Assembly: GCF_026151205.1 (NCBI RefSeq)
Contig: NC_087072.1
Location: 1,695,375 to 1,759,374, forward strand
DNA from: Bolinopsis microptera
Taxonomy: Eukaryota; Ctenophora; Tentaculata; Lobata; Bolinopsidae
Direction: 5' to 3'
DNA length: 64,000 nt
The notes under the pieces were generated by a model that saw only the letters and a list, made by a program, of their open reading frames with translations, did not search any database and was not told the DNA's origin. Both the position numbers and the translations under genes were made by a program. Shown in pieces: positions 45,861 through 57,015 of this stretch (the stretch's first letter is position 1; every line of letters begins with the position of its first letter).

Positions 45861-46690
45861 TCTGTGTGGTGGAATGATGCAAGTGGAATGACAGTAAATT
45901 ATACGGCATTGCGTTGTAAAACCTACGGTACTGTGTATAACACAATTGTTTACTTATTACATATTATATTATAGTGTAAACAGACCAAACGTTCAAATGT
46001 AATTTTCTATGCATGGCGCTCAAAACGTAACGCGCAGAATATTTGCTTCAATTAAACAAATAATCAATTAAACAAATAATCAAAGTTTTAGCACATTTTA
46101 CATAAAATTTAAACAAATGAAAACATATAATGCTCTTAGTGGTAAATGGCCGTTTGTTCTGAGCTGTATGATTTTTTGACAATCAACTAGCGGGGCAAGG
46201 AATGTACTGGCTGGTAGCTTTTGTACACACCAGAACGCTAGTCTGGTTGATTAGTGACCAAATTAGAGGCGTTGATAGGAAGGCATTATAATTTGTGGGT
46301 GTAAGAGGGAATATTTGGCATGCATTATTCTAGCAGCTATTTTGTAACAAATGGTCTTTACGATTGTTAAGGACGGTAAGTATTTTGGGTGTTCAATACT
46401 AAATCATGGCTAAATGTCTAAGAGGGGTTTAAATTTAAGGGAGAAAAAGAAATGAATATTGGGTTATAATATTAATCATAGATGTCAACCCTGATATAAC
46501 TATTGTACTAAAAATTTGATCATAATGCTTAGGGTCTTTATTAGAATTCAAATTGGATACAAAAATAGGATATCTTTACACTACACTTACTCACTCACAC
46601 ATCACATTTAACTTGACAGAGGAATACGCTGGCAGAGTAAGTCGATTTGGTCATGAAATTTTGGAGGTCAGGTGGAATCCCTGCAGGAGC
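45861..46690. other. AT-rich spacer and LINE A 3' end
   Basis: From about 46500 it is the 3' UTR of LINE A (minus), with an AATAAA on the minus strand near 46538. Nothing else was recognised; caattaaacaaataat is doubled at about 46055-46083. Confidence 0.5.
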
Positions 46691-49600
46691 CTACGAAAAT
46701 TTAAGGTTACATATATCAAAGTCTTTATTTGTCCAGTCATACACGGCATGACAATGCTGGTTGGAAAGTAGTGAAGATTTCAGTTTGGATTTCAGGCAAG
46801 AAATACTAACAGAACAATCAAAGATTTTAAGGTTAGGGGTTATTATATTCCATATTTTCGTTGACCTCGTGTTATGGTTGTCTGGGGGATCCGGTTTATT
46901 GATAATAAGCATTGGTTTCCTGGAAGAACGAGAATACTCTTCGTACATAGACATAGGAGTAGAAAACTTCATGATCTTGAATAATTCTATGTAGCTATGG
47001 TAAGTATAAAGATTTTGTACAGTGAGTATCTCGTTGTTTTTAAACAGAGGTTTAGTGTGCTCCTTTTTATAAAATTTACTATCAAGTTTCTGGTCAGTAA
47101 ATGGTCTGGTTCGAACACACGTTTTGAATTTATCCAGGTAGGCTGCTCTATCACCAAACAAGACCCTCAGACAGTACTTCTGTGCAGTGAATATTGAGCT
47201 TATACGATTTTTAGCTGCCCCACCCCATGCTGATATGCAGTACGACAGATGGGATTCAAAAAGAGTGTAGTATAACTGTCTGTGGAGAAATTCTGGGAGG
47301 GAGCAGCGTAGACGACACAGAGTTGAGGTGGCATGGTTAAGCTTTCGTTTTAGGGCTATTATATGTTCTTCCCATGTTAGATTTTCGTCAATGACGACTC
47401 CTAAAAATCTAGCTGACGTTACTCTTTTGATGGGGTAGTTGTCTATATTCATTATGAATTCTTCTTCAACGTTTGCTTCAGTACGTGACTTAGGTCTAAA
47501 GTGAATGTAGCAGCATTTTGACATGTTTATGTGAAGCTTGTTAGCCCGCATGTATGTTTGAAGGTTTGAAAGTAGGGCGTTGCTGCGTTCATATGCTTCT
47601 TGTGCAGTTTTACCAACAACAAATATGTTGGTGTCATCCGCAAAGGTGACAAACGATCCCAAGCTAGAGCTATTAGAGATATCATTTATGTAAAGTAGGA
47701 ATAAAAGGGGTCCGAGAATTGACCCCTGGGGAACCCCAAATTTTATTGGAAGTAGGTCGGACTTTTCTCCTACAACATCAGTGTACTGGAATCGATTAGT
47801 TAGGTAGCTCTTGATCAGATCGTTTGCCACGCCACGGATGCCATACCTTTCTAGTTTGGTAAGTAATGTTGAGTGATCTATAGTATCGAAAGCTTTGCTG
47901 AGGTCGATGAATATGCCTAACACATGGTGCTTCAATTTGATGTGCTTAGATATGAGGTCAACAGAGTAGTTTACTGCATGGGAGGTTGAGTGCGATTGCC
48001 TGAAACCAAACTGAGTCTTAGATATTATTCCCTGAGAGCTGACAAACGAATAAATCCTAGAATATATGATTTTCTCAAATATTTTGCCAAATATGGACAA
48101 GGTGGATATAGGACGGTAGTTTTCTATTTCTTCTGGATTACCTTTTTTGAATACGGGTGTGATTCTGCCAGTCTTAAGTATATCAGGGAATATACCATTT
48201 GACATAAGTTTGTTTAAGTATCTGCTGATAATTGGTGCAATAACGTGGGACGAAGTTTTAATAACGGTTATGGGAATATCACTGGCCTTTCCATTCTCGA
48301 ATTCTTTGATTATTCTTAGAACCTCCTCAGGAGTGCTGTCCTCTAACATAATAGATCGAGAGTTACTAGGGCTAAGGAAGTCATGGAATGTTTTCATGGG
48401 GAGAATTGGAATACCAGAAGACAAGTCAGTTGTGATAGTTTCATTGAGCTTGGGAGCAATTGATACGAACCAGGAATTAAAACCATTGGCAATTGCTCTC
48501 CGGTTCAAGATTCTTTCATTATTGATGATAAAAGGTGGTTTGGTTGTTTTCTTTCTTTTGCCCCTAAGCTCATTTATTATCTGCCAAGTTTTCTTACTGC
48601 TTTCAATGTTTTTATAGATTTCGTTACAGTAATAGGAGCGTTTGGCTGCCTTTATGATACCCTTAAGCATCCTACGATAGTCACTAAATATCTTATAAAG
48701 AAGGACATTGCCAGATGGATCTTTATTTGTTACTGTATCTGACCATTCTTTACAAAGCTCATGTTTTCTGTCGATTGAGAGGATGATTCCATCTGTAATC
48801 CAAGGATTAAGCTTTGGTGTTCTTTTGGTCGTTTTCGGTACTTCTAATTTACAGTGCTTGTCAAGGGTGGATGTGAAGCAATCGACAAATTCGCAAAAAT
48901 CTGAAGATTGGGACAGCTGATTCACCTTCACCTCAAGGTCAGAAACAAAATTTTTAAGCTTGGCACTTGAGTAGTCGTAGTAGCGGACATGTTTTTCATT
49001 GTTCTTATTTCTTGGGGCCGGGGTTGAGGTGAAGGAGAATATGAACGTGTGTTCACTTAATCTATCCTGAAGTACACCAGAGAGCAAAACATTATCAATA
49101 TCACTAACTAGGATGTTATCTATACACGAGTTTTTACAGTTAGGCCGGAAGTGGGTAGCAATTGAGATGGATGGATACAAACCATTACTAATTATAGTGT
49201 CTTCAAATAACTGGTTGTGTGACGAAACTTTGAAGAGGTCTGAGTTAAAGTCGCCAAGCAAACGAAAGGGCTTGCCGGATATCTGCTTAGCAATGGTTTG
49301 TAAAGTTTCACAAAAAGCCTCAAGGCAGCCACTAGGTGGACGGTATACAACTCCGTAGACAACCCCAACACCAGTGCTATCAGTGATTTCGGCGAATAGG
49401 CATTCAATGTTTACAGTACAGTAGGATAACTTTTCTAGGACAACAGTGTTAAGGTTGTCTGAGACATAAAGCGCAACCCCAGTGCCCTTTTTCTTATCTG
49501 GGAGGGTATTTTGATAAAAACTGGTGTAAGATGGGATCTGGTATAATTCTTGTAAGCTACTACCAACGTTGGTTTCAGCAAGTCCAAGAACATCAAATGG

Positions 49601-50041
49601 ATGAGATAACCGTTTGAGTTCAACTTGGAATGTATCGAAATTACTGGCATTGCCATCAATGTTGAGGAACAGTGCTGAGAGGAAGGACCCATCACCACTG
49701 CTGATTTTTGTAGCTACTTCTGTGAATTCACGTTTGGAATAACGTTTACAGCTCTCGAGGGTATGACAAAATTTTTGGATGAGGGTGTCTTCTGCACCCT
49801 CATTGTAGGGCCTGTCCGACTTTTCGAGATCTTTTTGATTGTCAAAGGGGCAGTACCTATCCTCTGTGATAAGTGCACATTCTGGGCACATCCATAGGCC
49901 ATTCTTGCACTTAAAACTAGCAGATTTAAAACATCTAGTATGGATAACTTTGGTGCAGTTTTCACATTCAAGCATAGGTTGCCCAATATTAATCGACTTA
50001 CTGCACGGATAGCACACCTCCTTATTGATTTTCAAGTTCAT
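46691..50041 (-). CDS. CR1/L2-like LINE A ORF2 (PHD + endonuclease + RT)
   Basis: An intact frame of about 1116 aa. The N-terminus is a Cys-rich PHD-like finger (CYPCSK, CENC, HTRC, CPEC; about residues 10-55). Next comes an apurinic-type endonuclease/exonuclease/phosphatase domain (GLAETN, GVVYRPP, LGDFN, SCIDNILV, LSEH), then the RT domain (NYRPIS, FGFRQSHST, IDLSKAFDTIDH, GVPQGSILGP and FADDTNIF), and a C-terminal LINE tail ending ...DNHNTRSTKI.... All catalytic signatures are present, so it could still be active. ORF1's TGA (50049-50047) lies 5 bases before the ORF2 ATG, arguing for reinitiation. Confidence 0.92.
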   Translation of the reverse strand: MNLKINKEVCYPCSKSINIGQPMLECENCTKVIHTRCFKSASFKCKNGLWMCPECALITEDRYCPFDNQKDLEKSDRPYNEGAEDTLIQKFCHTLESCKRYSKREFTEVATKISSGDGSFLSALFLNIDGNASNFDTFQVELKRLSHPFDVLGLAETNVGSSLQELYQIPSYTSFYQNTLPDKKKGTGVALYVSDNLNTVVLEKLSYCTVNIECLFAEITDSTGVGVVYGVVYRPPSGCLEAFCETLQTIAKQISGKPFRLLGDFNSDLFKVSSHNQLFEDTIISNGLYPSISIATHFRPNCKNSCIDNILVSDIDNVLLSGVLQDRLSEHTFIFSFTSTPAPRNKNNEKHVRYYDYSSAKLKNFVSDLEVKVNQLSQSSDFCEFVDCFTSTLDKHCKLEVPKTTKRTPKLNPWITDGIILSIDRKHELCKEWSDTVTNKDPSGNVLLYKIFSDYRRMLKGIIKAAKRSYYCNEIYKNIESSKKTWQIINELRGKRKKTTKPPFIINNERILNRRAIANGFNSWFVSIAPKLNETITTDLSSGIPILPMKTFHDFLSPSNSRSIMLEDSTPEEVLRIIKEFENGKASDIPITVIKTSSHVIAPIISRYLNKLMSNGIFPDILKTGRITPVFKKGNPEEIENYRPISTLSIFGKIFEKIIYSRIYSFVSSQGIISKTQFGFRQSHSTSHAVNYSVDLISKHIKLKHHVLGIFIDLSKAFDTIDHSTLLTKLERYGIRGVANDLIKSYLTNRFQYTDVVGEKSDLLPIKFGVPQGSILGPLLFLLYINDISNSSSLGSFVTFADDTNIFVVGKTAQEAYERSNALLSNLQTYMRANKLHINMSKCCYIHFRPKSRTEANVEEEFIMNIDNYPIKRVTSARFLGVVIDENLTWEEHIIALKRKLNHATSTLCRLRCSLPEFLHRQLYYTLFESHLSYCISAWGGAAKNRISSIFTAQKYCLRVLFGDRAAYLDKFKTCVRTRPFTDQKLDSKFYKKEHTKPLFKNNEILTVQNLYTYHSYIELFKIMKFSTPMSMYEEYSRSSRKPMLIINKPDPPDNHNTRSTKIWNIITPNLKIFDCSVSISCLKSKLKSSLLSNQHCHAVYDWTNKDFDICNLKFS

Positions 50042-50046
50042 TTTGA

Positions 50047-50946
50047 TCAAGTGGGATCATATCCCACTGTCTGACCAGGTTTCCTCTGTCTAGTTCTCTC
50101 AAGTTTCTCACGCACATACACCCAATGTTTAACACATCTCACAAACTTAGATAGACCGCGGTTGCCAAGATGTATCTCATCCCCATCTCTGGTCAAGTTC
50201 ATGGCAAGCAGACCTTTGTTATCAACGAAGTGATAGACACCGATCTGCCACACGCTTTGCTCGAAGCTTGACTCAAGCATATCATAGACAAGTCTGTTGA
50301 ACATGATGATGTTCATGTTCATGCGGGGAAATCGCGAAGGCAACACAGCGGTAACAAATATCTTAATACGAGGGCATATAGTCTGGATCTGTTGTAGCTT
50401 CAAGTGGAGAATATCCACGAGTTGATGAACATCGTTAGGAGATTTCAAGTTCTCAGTCCGGAGATCATTCGTCCCACACACAATAACAGCATTGCTGTAT
50501 CCTATGCACAGTGACGGGTCAATGTTGCTGATCTTGCTAGCTTTGGCTCGCATACCAGGGAAGGATTGACCCATAGTACCTGTTCCAGACCCAAACTTGA
50601 TGTTCTTTGTGTTTGAGTCTCCAAGTATCACAGTGCTACGTTTGAACTGCTTGCTTATGGTTCTGAGTGTGATGGAATACCGGCCTGTTTGCACAGGGAG
50701 CTGACTGGATGGTGGAACTGAGTCTCCTGATCCTATACTATGCTGATACCATGCCTGGGAGGACCGTGTCATGATGTATACGGAGTTTGAGGCTGGATTA
50801 AGACAACTAGGATGGTCGGAAGTGTCTACTACACTATGAATAGACCTGAAGCTGACTTTTCTCACGTCACCAATACTGATGGTTGCAATTTTGCAACGGA
50901 CAAGACGTGGAAAACACAACCAGTCAGTGGGGTCTAACAACCCCAC
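50047..50946 (-). pseudogene. LINE A ORF1, C-terminal part with SGNH esterase
   Basis: 299 codons open to TGA at 50047. It has the SGNH/GDSL hydrolase pattern: STVILGDSNTKN (block I, Ser), IVCGTNDLR (block III, Asn) and DGDEIHLGNRG (block V, Asp/His). CR1-type LINEs carry an esterase in ORF1. Its N-terminal continuation lies at 55031-56250, separated by inserted LINE B, so ORF1 is now split although each half is open. Confidence 0.82.
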
Positions 50947-50955
50947 TTAGTAAAA

Positions 50956-53900
50956 ATGATTATGAAAATTATTAAAGATGTGTGTGAGCCATGCAGTAGA
51001 TCTATTAATATCGGACAACCTTTACTAGAGTGTGAAAACTGTAATAATGCCATTCATACTAAGTGTTTCAAATCAGCTAAATATTCATGCAAAAATGGAC
51101 TATGGATGTGCTGCGAGTGTGCCAGTTCTGCAGAAGAACGGTACTGCCCATTTCCATCTGATGAGGAATCTATTGATTCTGATAGATTCTATGATAATAG
51201 AAACCAGGAGGATGCCTTAATTGCATCATATGCCCATGTACTTGAAAGTTGCCGTCGCTACTCTAAACTCGAGTTCTTAAATGCAATCAAGCAGCTCAAT
51301 TCCTCAAAAAAATCTATGTTATCAACTTTATTCTACAATATAGATGGAAACGCATCTAACTTTGATAGCTTCCTAATTGAACTCAAAAGTATAGGGCACT
51401 CGTTTGATATGATTGGTCTTGCTGAAACCAATACTGATCCTGCACAGCAGGGTCTGTACCAAATTCCAGCATACACAGGATTCTATCAAGAAACATTGGC
51501 AGGTAAGAAAAAAGGCACAGGTGTTGCACTCTATGTATCTGACCATTTAAACACTGTGGTCTTAGAAAATGTATCACACTGTACTACAAATATTGAGAGT
51601 CTCTTTGTTGAAACCACAGATAGCGCAGGCTGCAAAATTGTTCATGGAGTCATCTACCGACCCCCTAATGGCTGCTTTGATAGCTTTTGCGAAACCCTTG
51701 AATTACTTGCAAAGCAGCTAAATGGGAAAACTGTCAATTTGTTGGGAGACTTTAACTCAAACATACTTAATATATCTACCAGTTCCCAGCTCTTTGAGGA
51801 TACTTTATACAGAAATGGCTTTTACCCGACTATCTCCATTGCAACACATTTTCGTCAAAACTGTAAAAGTTCCTGCATCGATAACATTTTAACAAATAAA
51901 ATTGAGAATATAGTCTTATCAGGTGTTATTGAAGAACGGCTTGGTGAGCATGCCCCTATATTTACCTTCACTTCAGTAGAGACCCCTCGCAATACAGAGC
52001 CTCAGAAACATGTCCGCTATTATGATTACTCAAGTTCCAAATTAAAAAGCTTTGTATCTGAACTTGAGGTGAGGGTAAACCAGCTCACTCCTTCAACAAA
52101 ATTTGATGAGTTCACGGCATGTTTTGACCAGACACTTGACAAACACTGCAAACTGGAGGTACCAAAAGTGACAAAAAGAACTCCCAAACTTAACCCATGG
52201 ATTACAGACAGTATCATCCAGTCTGTAGAAAGAAAGCATGAACTGCGTAAGGAGTGGTCTGACACCGTTACTAATAAGAACCCTGGTGGTAATTTCTTGC
52301 TCTACCAAGTATTTAGTGATTATCGTAGGATGCTCAAAGCTATCATTAAAGCTGCCAAACGTTGGCATTACTGTAACGAAATCGTAAACAACTGTGAAAA
52401 CAGCAAGAAAACCTGGCAAATTATTAACGAACTCTGGGGCAAAAAGAAGAGGCAAACCAAGCCCCCATTTATCATTGATAACCAAAGAATAGTTGATAGA
52501 AGAGCAATTGCTAATGGATTCAATGCTTGGTTTGTCTCTATTGCACCAACGCTGAATGAGACACTGCATAATCTATCTGATGGCCTGCCTATATTACCCA
52601 TGAAAACTTTCTATGACTTCCTGAACCCAAGAAATGAAAAAAATATTAGGCTAGAAGATTGCTCCTCAAACGAAATATTGAAAATCATAAGCGAGTTCGA
52701 AAATGGTAAAGCCAGTGACATTCCCATAAGTGTAGTAAAAAAGTCATCTCATGTAATTATAATCGCACCTGTATTATCGAATTACTTCAATATCCTTATG
52801 ACCAAAGGTATATTTCCTGATGTCCTGAAAACTGGTAAAATAACACCTGTATATAAGAAAGGTAACCCAGAAGAAATTGAGAACTACCGTCCTATCTCCA
52901 CACTGTCCGTCTTCGGTAAGATCTTTGAAAAGCTCATATATTCTAGAATATACGGATTTGTTAGCTCCCAGGGAGTTATATCGAAGACGCAGTTTGGATT
53001 TAGGAAATCTCACTCTACATCTCATGCAGTCAATTACTCTGTAAATTTGATTACGAAATCTCTTAAACTTAAGAATCATGTTTTAGGAATATTCATTGAC
53101 CTAAGCAAAGCTTTTGACACTATCGACCATTCAACACTTCTTATAAAACTAGAGGGATGTGGAGTGAGAGGAGTTGCAAATAACCTCATTAAAAGCTACT
53201 TGACAAACAGGCAACAATACACCGAAGTTGTAGGAGAAAAATCAGATACCCTATCTATTCAATTTGGTGTCCCACAGGGTTCAATTCTTGGACCTCTCCT
53301 ATTTCTTCTTTATATGAACGACATCACAAACAGTTCTAAACTAGGATCATTTGTTACCTTTGCTGATGATACCAATATATTTGTTGTCGGAAAAACAAAA
53401 CGTGAGGCATATGAACGAGGAAATGAGCTTTTGTCATCATTAAAGTCTTATATGAGAGCGAATAAGTTACATATAAACATGTCTAAGTGCTGCTACATAC
53501 ACTTCAAACCCACCATGGCAGGTTCTAAGTTAGAGACTTTATCACACCCTGAAGTTGTATTAACTATAGACAACTTTCCAATCAAAAAGGTTTCATCCGC
53601 AAAATTTCTGGGTGTTATAATTGACGAGAACCTATCATGGGAAGATCACATCAAAGCACTTAAGCGAACTCTAAATCATTCCACATCCACTTTATGTAGA
53701 CTTCGCTGCTCCCTTCCAGAATTTCTACACCAACAATTATATTATACTCTGTTCGAATCACATCTTTCCTACTGTATATCTGTATGGGGTGGGGCAGCGA
53801 AACAACGTATAAGCTCATTATTTACTGCTCAGAAGTACTGTCTCAGAGTACTATTTGGTGACAGGCTGGCGTACCTTGATAAGTTTAAGACTTGTGCACG

Positions 53901-54327
53901 TACTAGGCCTATAGGACACCAGAAACTTGACCAAAAATTTTTCATAAAAGAGCACACCAAACCGATATTTAAGCATAATAATATTCTAGCTATACAAAAT
54001 CTCTATACATACCACAGTTACCTCGAGCTCTACAAGATAATGAAATTCCGTGCTCCAATATCCTTACATGAAGGTTACACGTGTTCCTCGAGGAAACCCT
54101 GCCTTCTAATCTGTCAGGCAGACCCACCTGACAATCACAACACTAGATCAACCAAAATTTTTAACATTTTAACCCCAAAATTCAGAATGACTGACTTTAC
54201 TACTAGTGTAATGTGCTTGCGAGGTAAGCTAAAACGTGCGCTATTAACGAATCAACATAATCACGCCCTGCTTGATTGGACTGTCAAAGATTTTGACTGC
54301 GCAAATCTTATTTCCCAAACACTATAA
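50956..54327 (+). CDS. CR1/L2-like LINE B ORF2 (PHD + endonuclease + RT)
   Basis: An intact 1123-aa frame, clearly homologous to LINE A ORF2 along its whole length but diverged, so a related subfamily rather than the same copy. PHD-like N-terminus (CEPCSR, CENC, HTKC, CCEC), endonuclease signatures (GLAETN, LGDFN, SCIDNIL, LGEH) and RT signatures (NYRPIS, IDLSKAFDTIDH, GVPQGSILGP, FADDTNIF). No stop or frameshift. It lacks ORF1 because of 5' truncation. Confidence 0.93.
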   Translation: MIMKIIKDVCEPCSRSINIGQPLLECENCNNAIHTKCFKSAKYSCKNGLWMCCECASSAEERYCPFPSDEESIDSDRFYDNRNQEDALIASYAHVLESCRRYSKLEFLNAIKQLNSSKKSMLSTLFYNIDGNASNFDSFLIELKSIGHSFDMIGLAETNTDPAQQGLYQIPAYTGFYQETLAGKKKGTGVALYVSDHLNTVVLENVSHCTTNIESLFVETTDSAGCKIVHGVIYRPPNGCFDSFCETLELLAKQLNGKTVNLLGDFNSNILNISTSSQLFEDTLYRNGFYPTISIATHFRQNCKSSCIDNILTNKIENIVLSGVIEERLGEHAPIFTFTSVETPRNTEPQKHVRYYDYSSSKLKSFVSELEVRVNQLTPSTKFDEFTACFDQTLDKHCKLEVPKVTKRTPKLNPWITDSIIQSVERKHELRKEWSDTVTNKNPGGNFLLYQVFSDYRRMLKAIIKAAKRWHYCNEIVNNCENSKKTWQIINELWGKKKRQTKPPFIIDNQRIVDRRAIANGFNAWFVSIAPTLNETLHNLSDGLPILPMKTFYDFLNPRNEKNIRLEDCSSNEILKIISEFENGKASDIPISVVKKSSHVIIIAPVLSNYFNILMTKGIFPDVLKTGKITPVYKKGNPEEIENYRPISTLSVFGKIFEKLIYSRIYGFVSSQGVISKTQFGFRKSHSTSHAVNYSVNLITKSLKLKNHVLGIFIDLSKAFDTIDHSTLLIKLEGCGVRGVANNLIKSYLTNRQQYTEVVGEKSDTLSIQFGVPQGSILGPLLFLLYMNDITNSSKLGSFVTFADDTNIFVVGKTKREAYERGNELLSSLKSYMRANKLHINMSKCCYIHFKPTMAGSKLETLSHPEVVLTIDNFPIKKVSSAKFLGVIIDENLSWEDHIKALKRTLNHSTSTLCRLRCSLPEFLHQQLYYTLFESHLSYCISVWGGAAKQRISSLFTAQKYCLRVLFGDRLAYLDKFKTCARTRPIGHQKLDQKFFIKEHTKPIFKHNNILAIQNLYTYHSYLELYKIMKFRAPISLHEGYTCSSRKPCLLICQADPPDNHNTRSTKIFNILTPKFRMTDFTTSVMCLRGKLKRALLTNQHNHALLDWTVKDFDCANLISQTL

Positions 54328-55030
54328 CTGGCTGGTCACACACATCTCAATTAAAATTACCCTAGGCTACTGTTTTCCAAGTCTTGTCCTGTGAGTAAAG
54401 TATGTGTGAGAAAGTTTTAATAAAATTATTGTATATTTACTTTTGAATTTTAAAAATCTAATTTGAGAATGAAGTTTAAAGAAATTTTAATTAGCACTGT
54501 ATAGTTTAAGATATTTATAAGCTTATTATAACCATTGATACAAAGGCCATAATCTTTCGCCAGCTCTCCAATATCCACCTTGAAAGCTTGAAGCTGCATT
54601 TTATATCCTTGAACTACACAATATAAACCAAAGAATGTTTTAGTGTAGACTTTTTGTCACAACAAGACTGCAACCTATTTTAACAACTATAAACAGAACC
54701 CCTAATGTCTGCTTACAATTTTTCTTCTAGTCCTAATCTGAGCCTTGTCTCTATAAACTTAACTGAACTAGCGTTTCGGTGTGTGCAAAAGCTTTCAGGC
54801 ACGCGCATTCCTTGCCCCGTTAGTTACCTGTCCTTCCAAAACCAAACTAGCAGTCAAGGACAAAAAGTCATACACCAAATGGGCATTATATTTTATGAAT
54901 TGTTTTACATCTTTTTATTCTGTAAAAATGTGCTAAAATTAAATTTCTTGTTTCATTGAAATTTCTTGTTTCATTGAATTTCTGAATCCGCTAAGATGTC
55001 AGGTTCGTCATCGGAATGAAAGGCTACCTG
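54328..55030 (+). other. LINE B 3' untranslated region
   Basis: AT-rich sequence after the ORF2 stop. It carries no gene and ends at the junction with LINE A ORF1. Confidence 0.6.
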
Positions 55031-56250
55031 CCATTGCACAAAGTAGCATTGTCTGGTGGAGGATAATAGTTTATTAGTACTGAATTAGGCCTATGTGTGA
55101 GCTCACACTGGGATGCTACTTTGTCTATGGCTGTTACTAATGGCTGGGGAATTTCAGACGAGCTGGGTGGACTACTATCACCAGAGTACATGTAACTTTC
55201 CCCAAGCTTGAGGACCATCCTGCCGTTTTTCTGAACAAATTTCTGTGAGGTCTTGCAGTCAGACAGAAAGCTGGTCACAGATTCGAGGGTCTCTTCATCA
55301 AGGAAGTCCATCTTATAGTCCTTAATTGGTGGTTCTATGGTTTTAGGGAGGGGAATGGATACAGGCTTGGGGTCTGGTGTGATGTGGGTCCCAGGCTCTC
55401 GTGATCTTTGGAAGTTGGAGATCTCCTCGCTGAGCTTCTTTAGTCTGATCTCAAGGGATGAAATCTCTAGGGTTGGCATGCTCTGGTTCACAGCACCTGA
55501 AATGGCGTCTGAGATGACCTGTATATTCTTACTGTAGTGAACGCTATCTAGGAGAGTCTGGTCCATTTTGGCTGCTGTGCTTGTACCAGGTTTTGGAAAG
55601 TTAGTAGAGAAGCACCAAGGGCAAAGCCAGCTTTGGAGGATAGTATCAAGTGCTGCTTGTTGTGGTGTTTCCTCTTGGATATCATTAGCTCCCTTGAGGT
55701 TGGCACATGAAGCATGCCATTGTTGGTTGCACCTTGTGCATTTGAATTTCCACTCTTTCCCAAGGGAATTTCTGAGACATGGGCAATTGGTCTTGTTAGC
55801 CCGCAGTTTGTCTGATTCTGTTGCAGGGGGTGTTTCTATATCTACTATATGATCTATGATGTCTGACTCAGTCTTTATTGGGTTTTCTTCAGGAGGTACA
55901 AAGGGCGGGAAGGATTTATAGTAGGGACTCTGAGGACTCTGAGGACTCTCTCTGATGGAATCATCACCTCTGAGGTTAGGACTGATTTTGTCCACCACAA
56001 GATTGCTGGGTCTTTTGAGAGTGGAGGATTCTGATTTAGTACCATTTTTGGAGAGTTTTGGTGAGAGTGTATCTTCCTTTTTGCCTTTGCCCTGCTGGTT
56101 AAGTTTCATCTTTAAGGTTTTACTGGAACTTGTGGCTGAAGGGGATCTTGCTCGAGCTCCTACAGGTGAGGTTGATGATCCAGTTCTGTCGCGAGGAGAC
56201 TGTCTGCGATTAGTTGCTCCTGGTAGTGGTGGGGTTGGTGTATAACGCAT
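55031..56250 (-). pseudogene. LINE A ORF1, N-terminal part with PHD finger
   Basis: From ATG 56250. A basic, Ser/Pro-rich start (RRQSPRDRTGSSTSPVGARA), then a PHD-type finger (CPCLRN, CTRCNQQWHASC, CPWC), then a helical segment with a likely coiled coil (SSLEIRLKKLSEEISNFQRS). The frame runs into the LINE B junction. PHD plus esterase in ORF1 is known for CR1 LINEs. Together with 50047-50946 it was a single protein of about 700 residues before the insertion. Confidence 0.8.
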
Positions 56251-57011
56251 AACAATGATTAATCGAGGGTTGCGCAATCGTACTGTGTGATAACCGGGGG
56301 GTGCGCTTTGTGCCGTCAGGAGGGACTGCTGCGTCTGACTCAGCCCGTCCTGAAAAAGAGTAGATCAAGTGTGGCAGTTGGGGAAATCTGGGTAATTAGT
56401 ATTTAAAAGGTGATTCATTAAAGAAATTTGTTTTTTGGATTTTATAAATTGACTCAAGAGCAAAGACATTACCAATATCAATAGTAATGTGGGTGGGTGG
56501 GTGGGGGAGGTGGAGGATTTTGGGAGTGTTGTGAACTGGGTGGGACATGAAGTGTCAAAGGGAAGGGAGGGGTTAGGGTCAATAATCAATAAGTATCAAA
56601 AGATATTATAAATTGTAAACAACAGTTATATATATAATATTATACTGTATATTCAACAATGTTATTATTATCATTATAATCATTTGATAAGGCTAAATTT
56701 TTTGAAGGAGGAAAAGTAGTGATTAATCGTTTAAGCCCAGTCAACACTACTATACAATACAAATACTTTGAGGAGTCTTTGATGGGAAGCCGAATGTCTT
56801 TGCTCAGGAGGGGGACAGGGTAGGGATTTAGTGATGTGTAGTGTTATTGAGATGTGTTTGGTGATCTACTCATCTTCAGTCTAGGCTTTGTCTTCAGCAG
56901 CAGGCTCCATCAGGCACGCAACAACACCCCACGGTATCTGCTTTAGCACGACATTCGGTTTCCCATCGACATCCTCAATAAATGTAATAGATTTGTAGTG
57001 TTGTAATTAGT
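56251..57011. other. LINE A 5' region and spacer
   Basis: Probably the LINE A 5' UTR close to 56250. Further up is AT-rich sequence with a purine-rich ggtgggtgggtgggggagg stretch (about 56492). No gene was seen. Confidence 0.4.
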
Positions 57012-57015
57012 TTAA

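Larger units (their letters stand above)
50947..55030 (+). mobile_element. LINE B, inserted in LINE A ORF1
   Basis: LINE A's ORF1 breaks at about 50946 and resumes at about 55031 in the same frame if the segment between is removed. The segment is a 5'-truncated CR1-like element in opposite orientation, starting 9 bases before its ORF2 ATG. Its 3' end has a doubled aaatttcttgtttcattg. No long target-site duplication is evident. Confidence 0.8.

Noticed and set aside
48147-48617. Plus-strand frames across LINE A
   Set aside because: Antisense shadows of the LINE ORF2.
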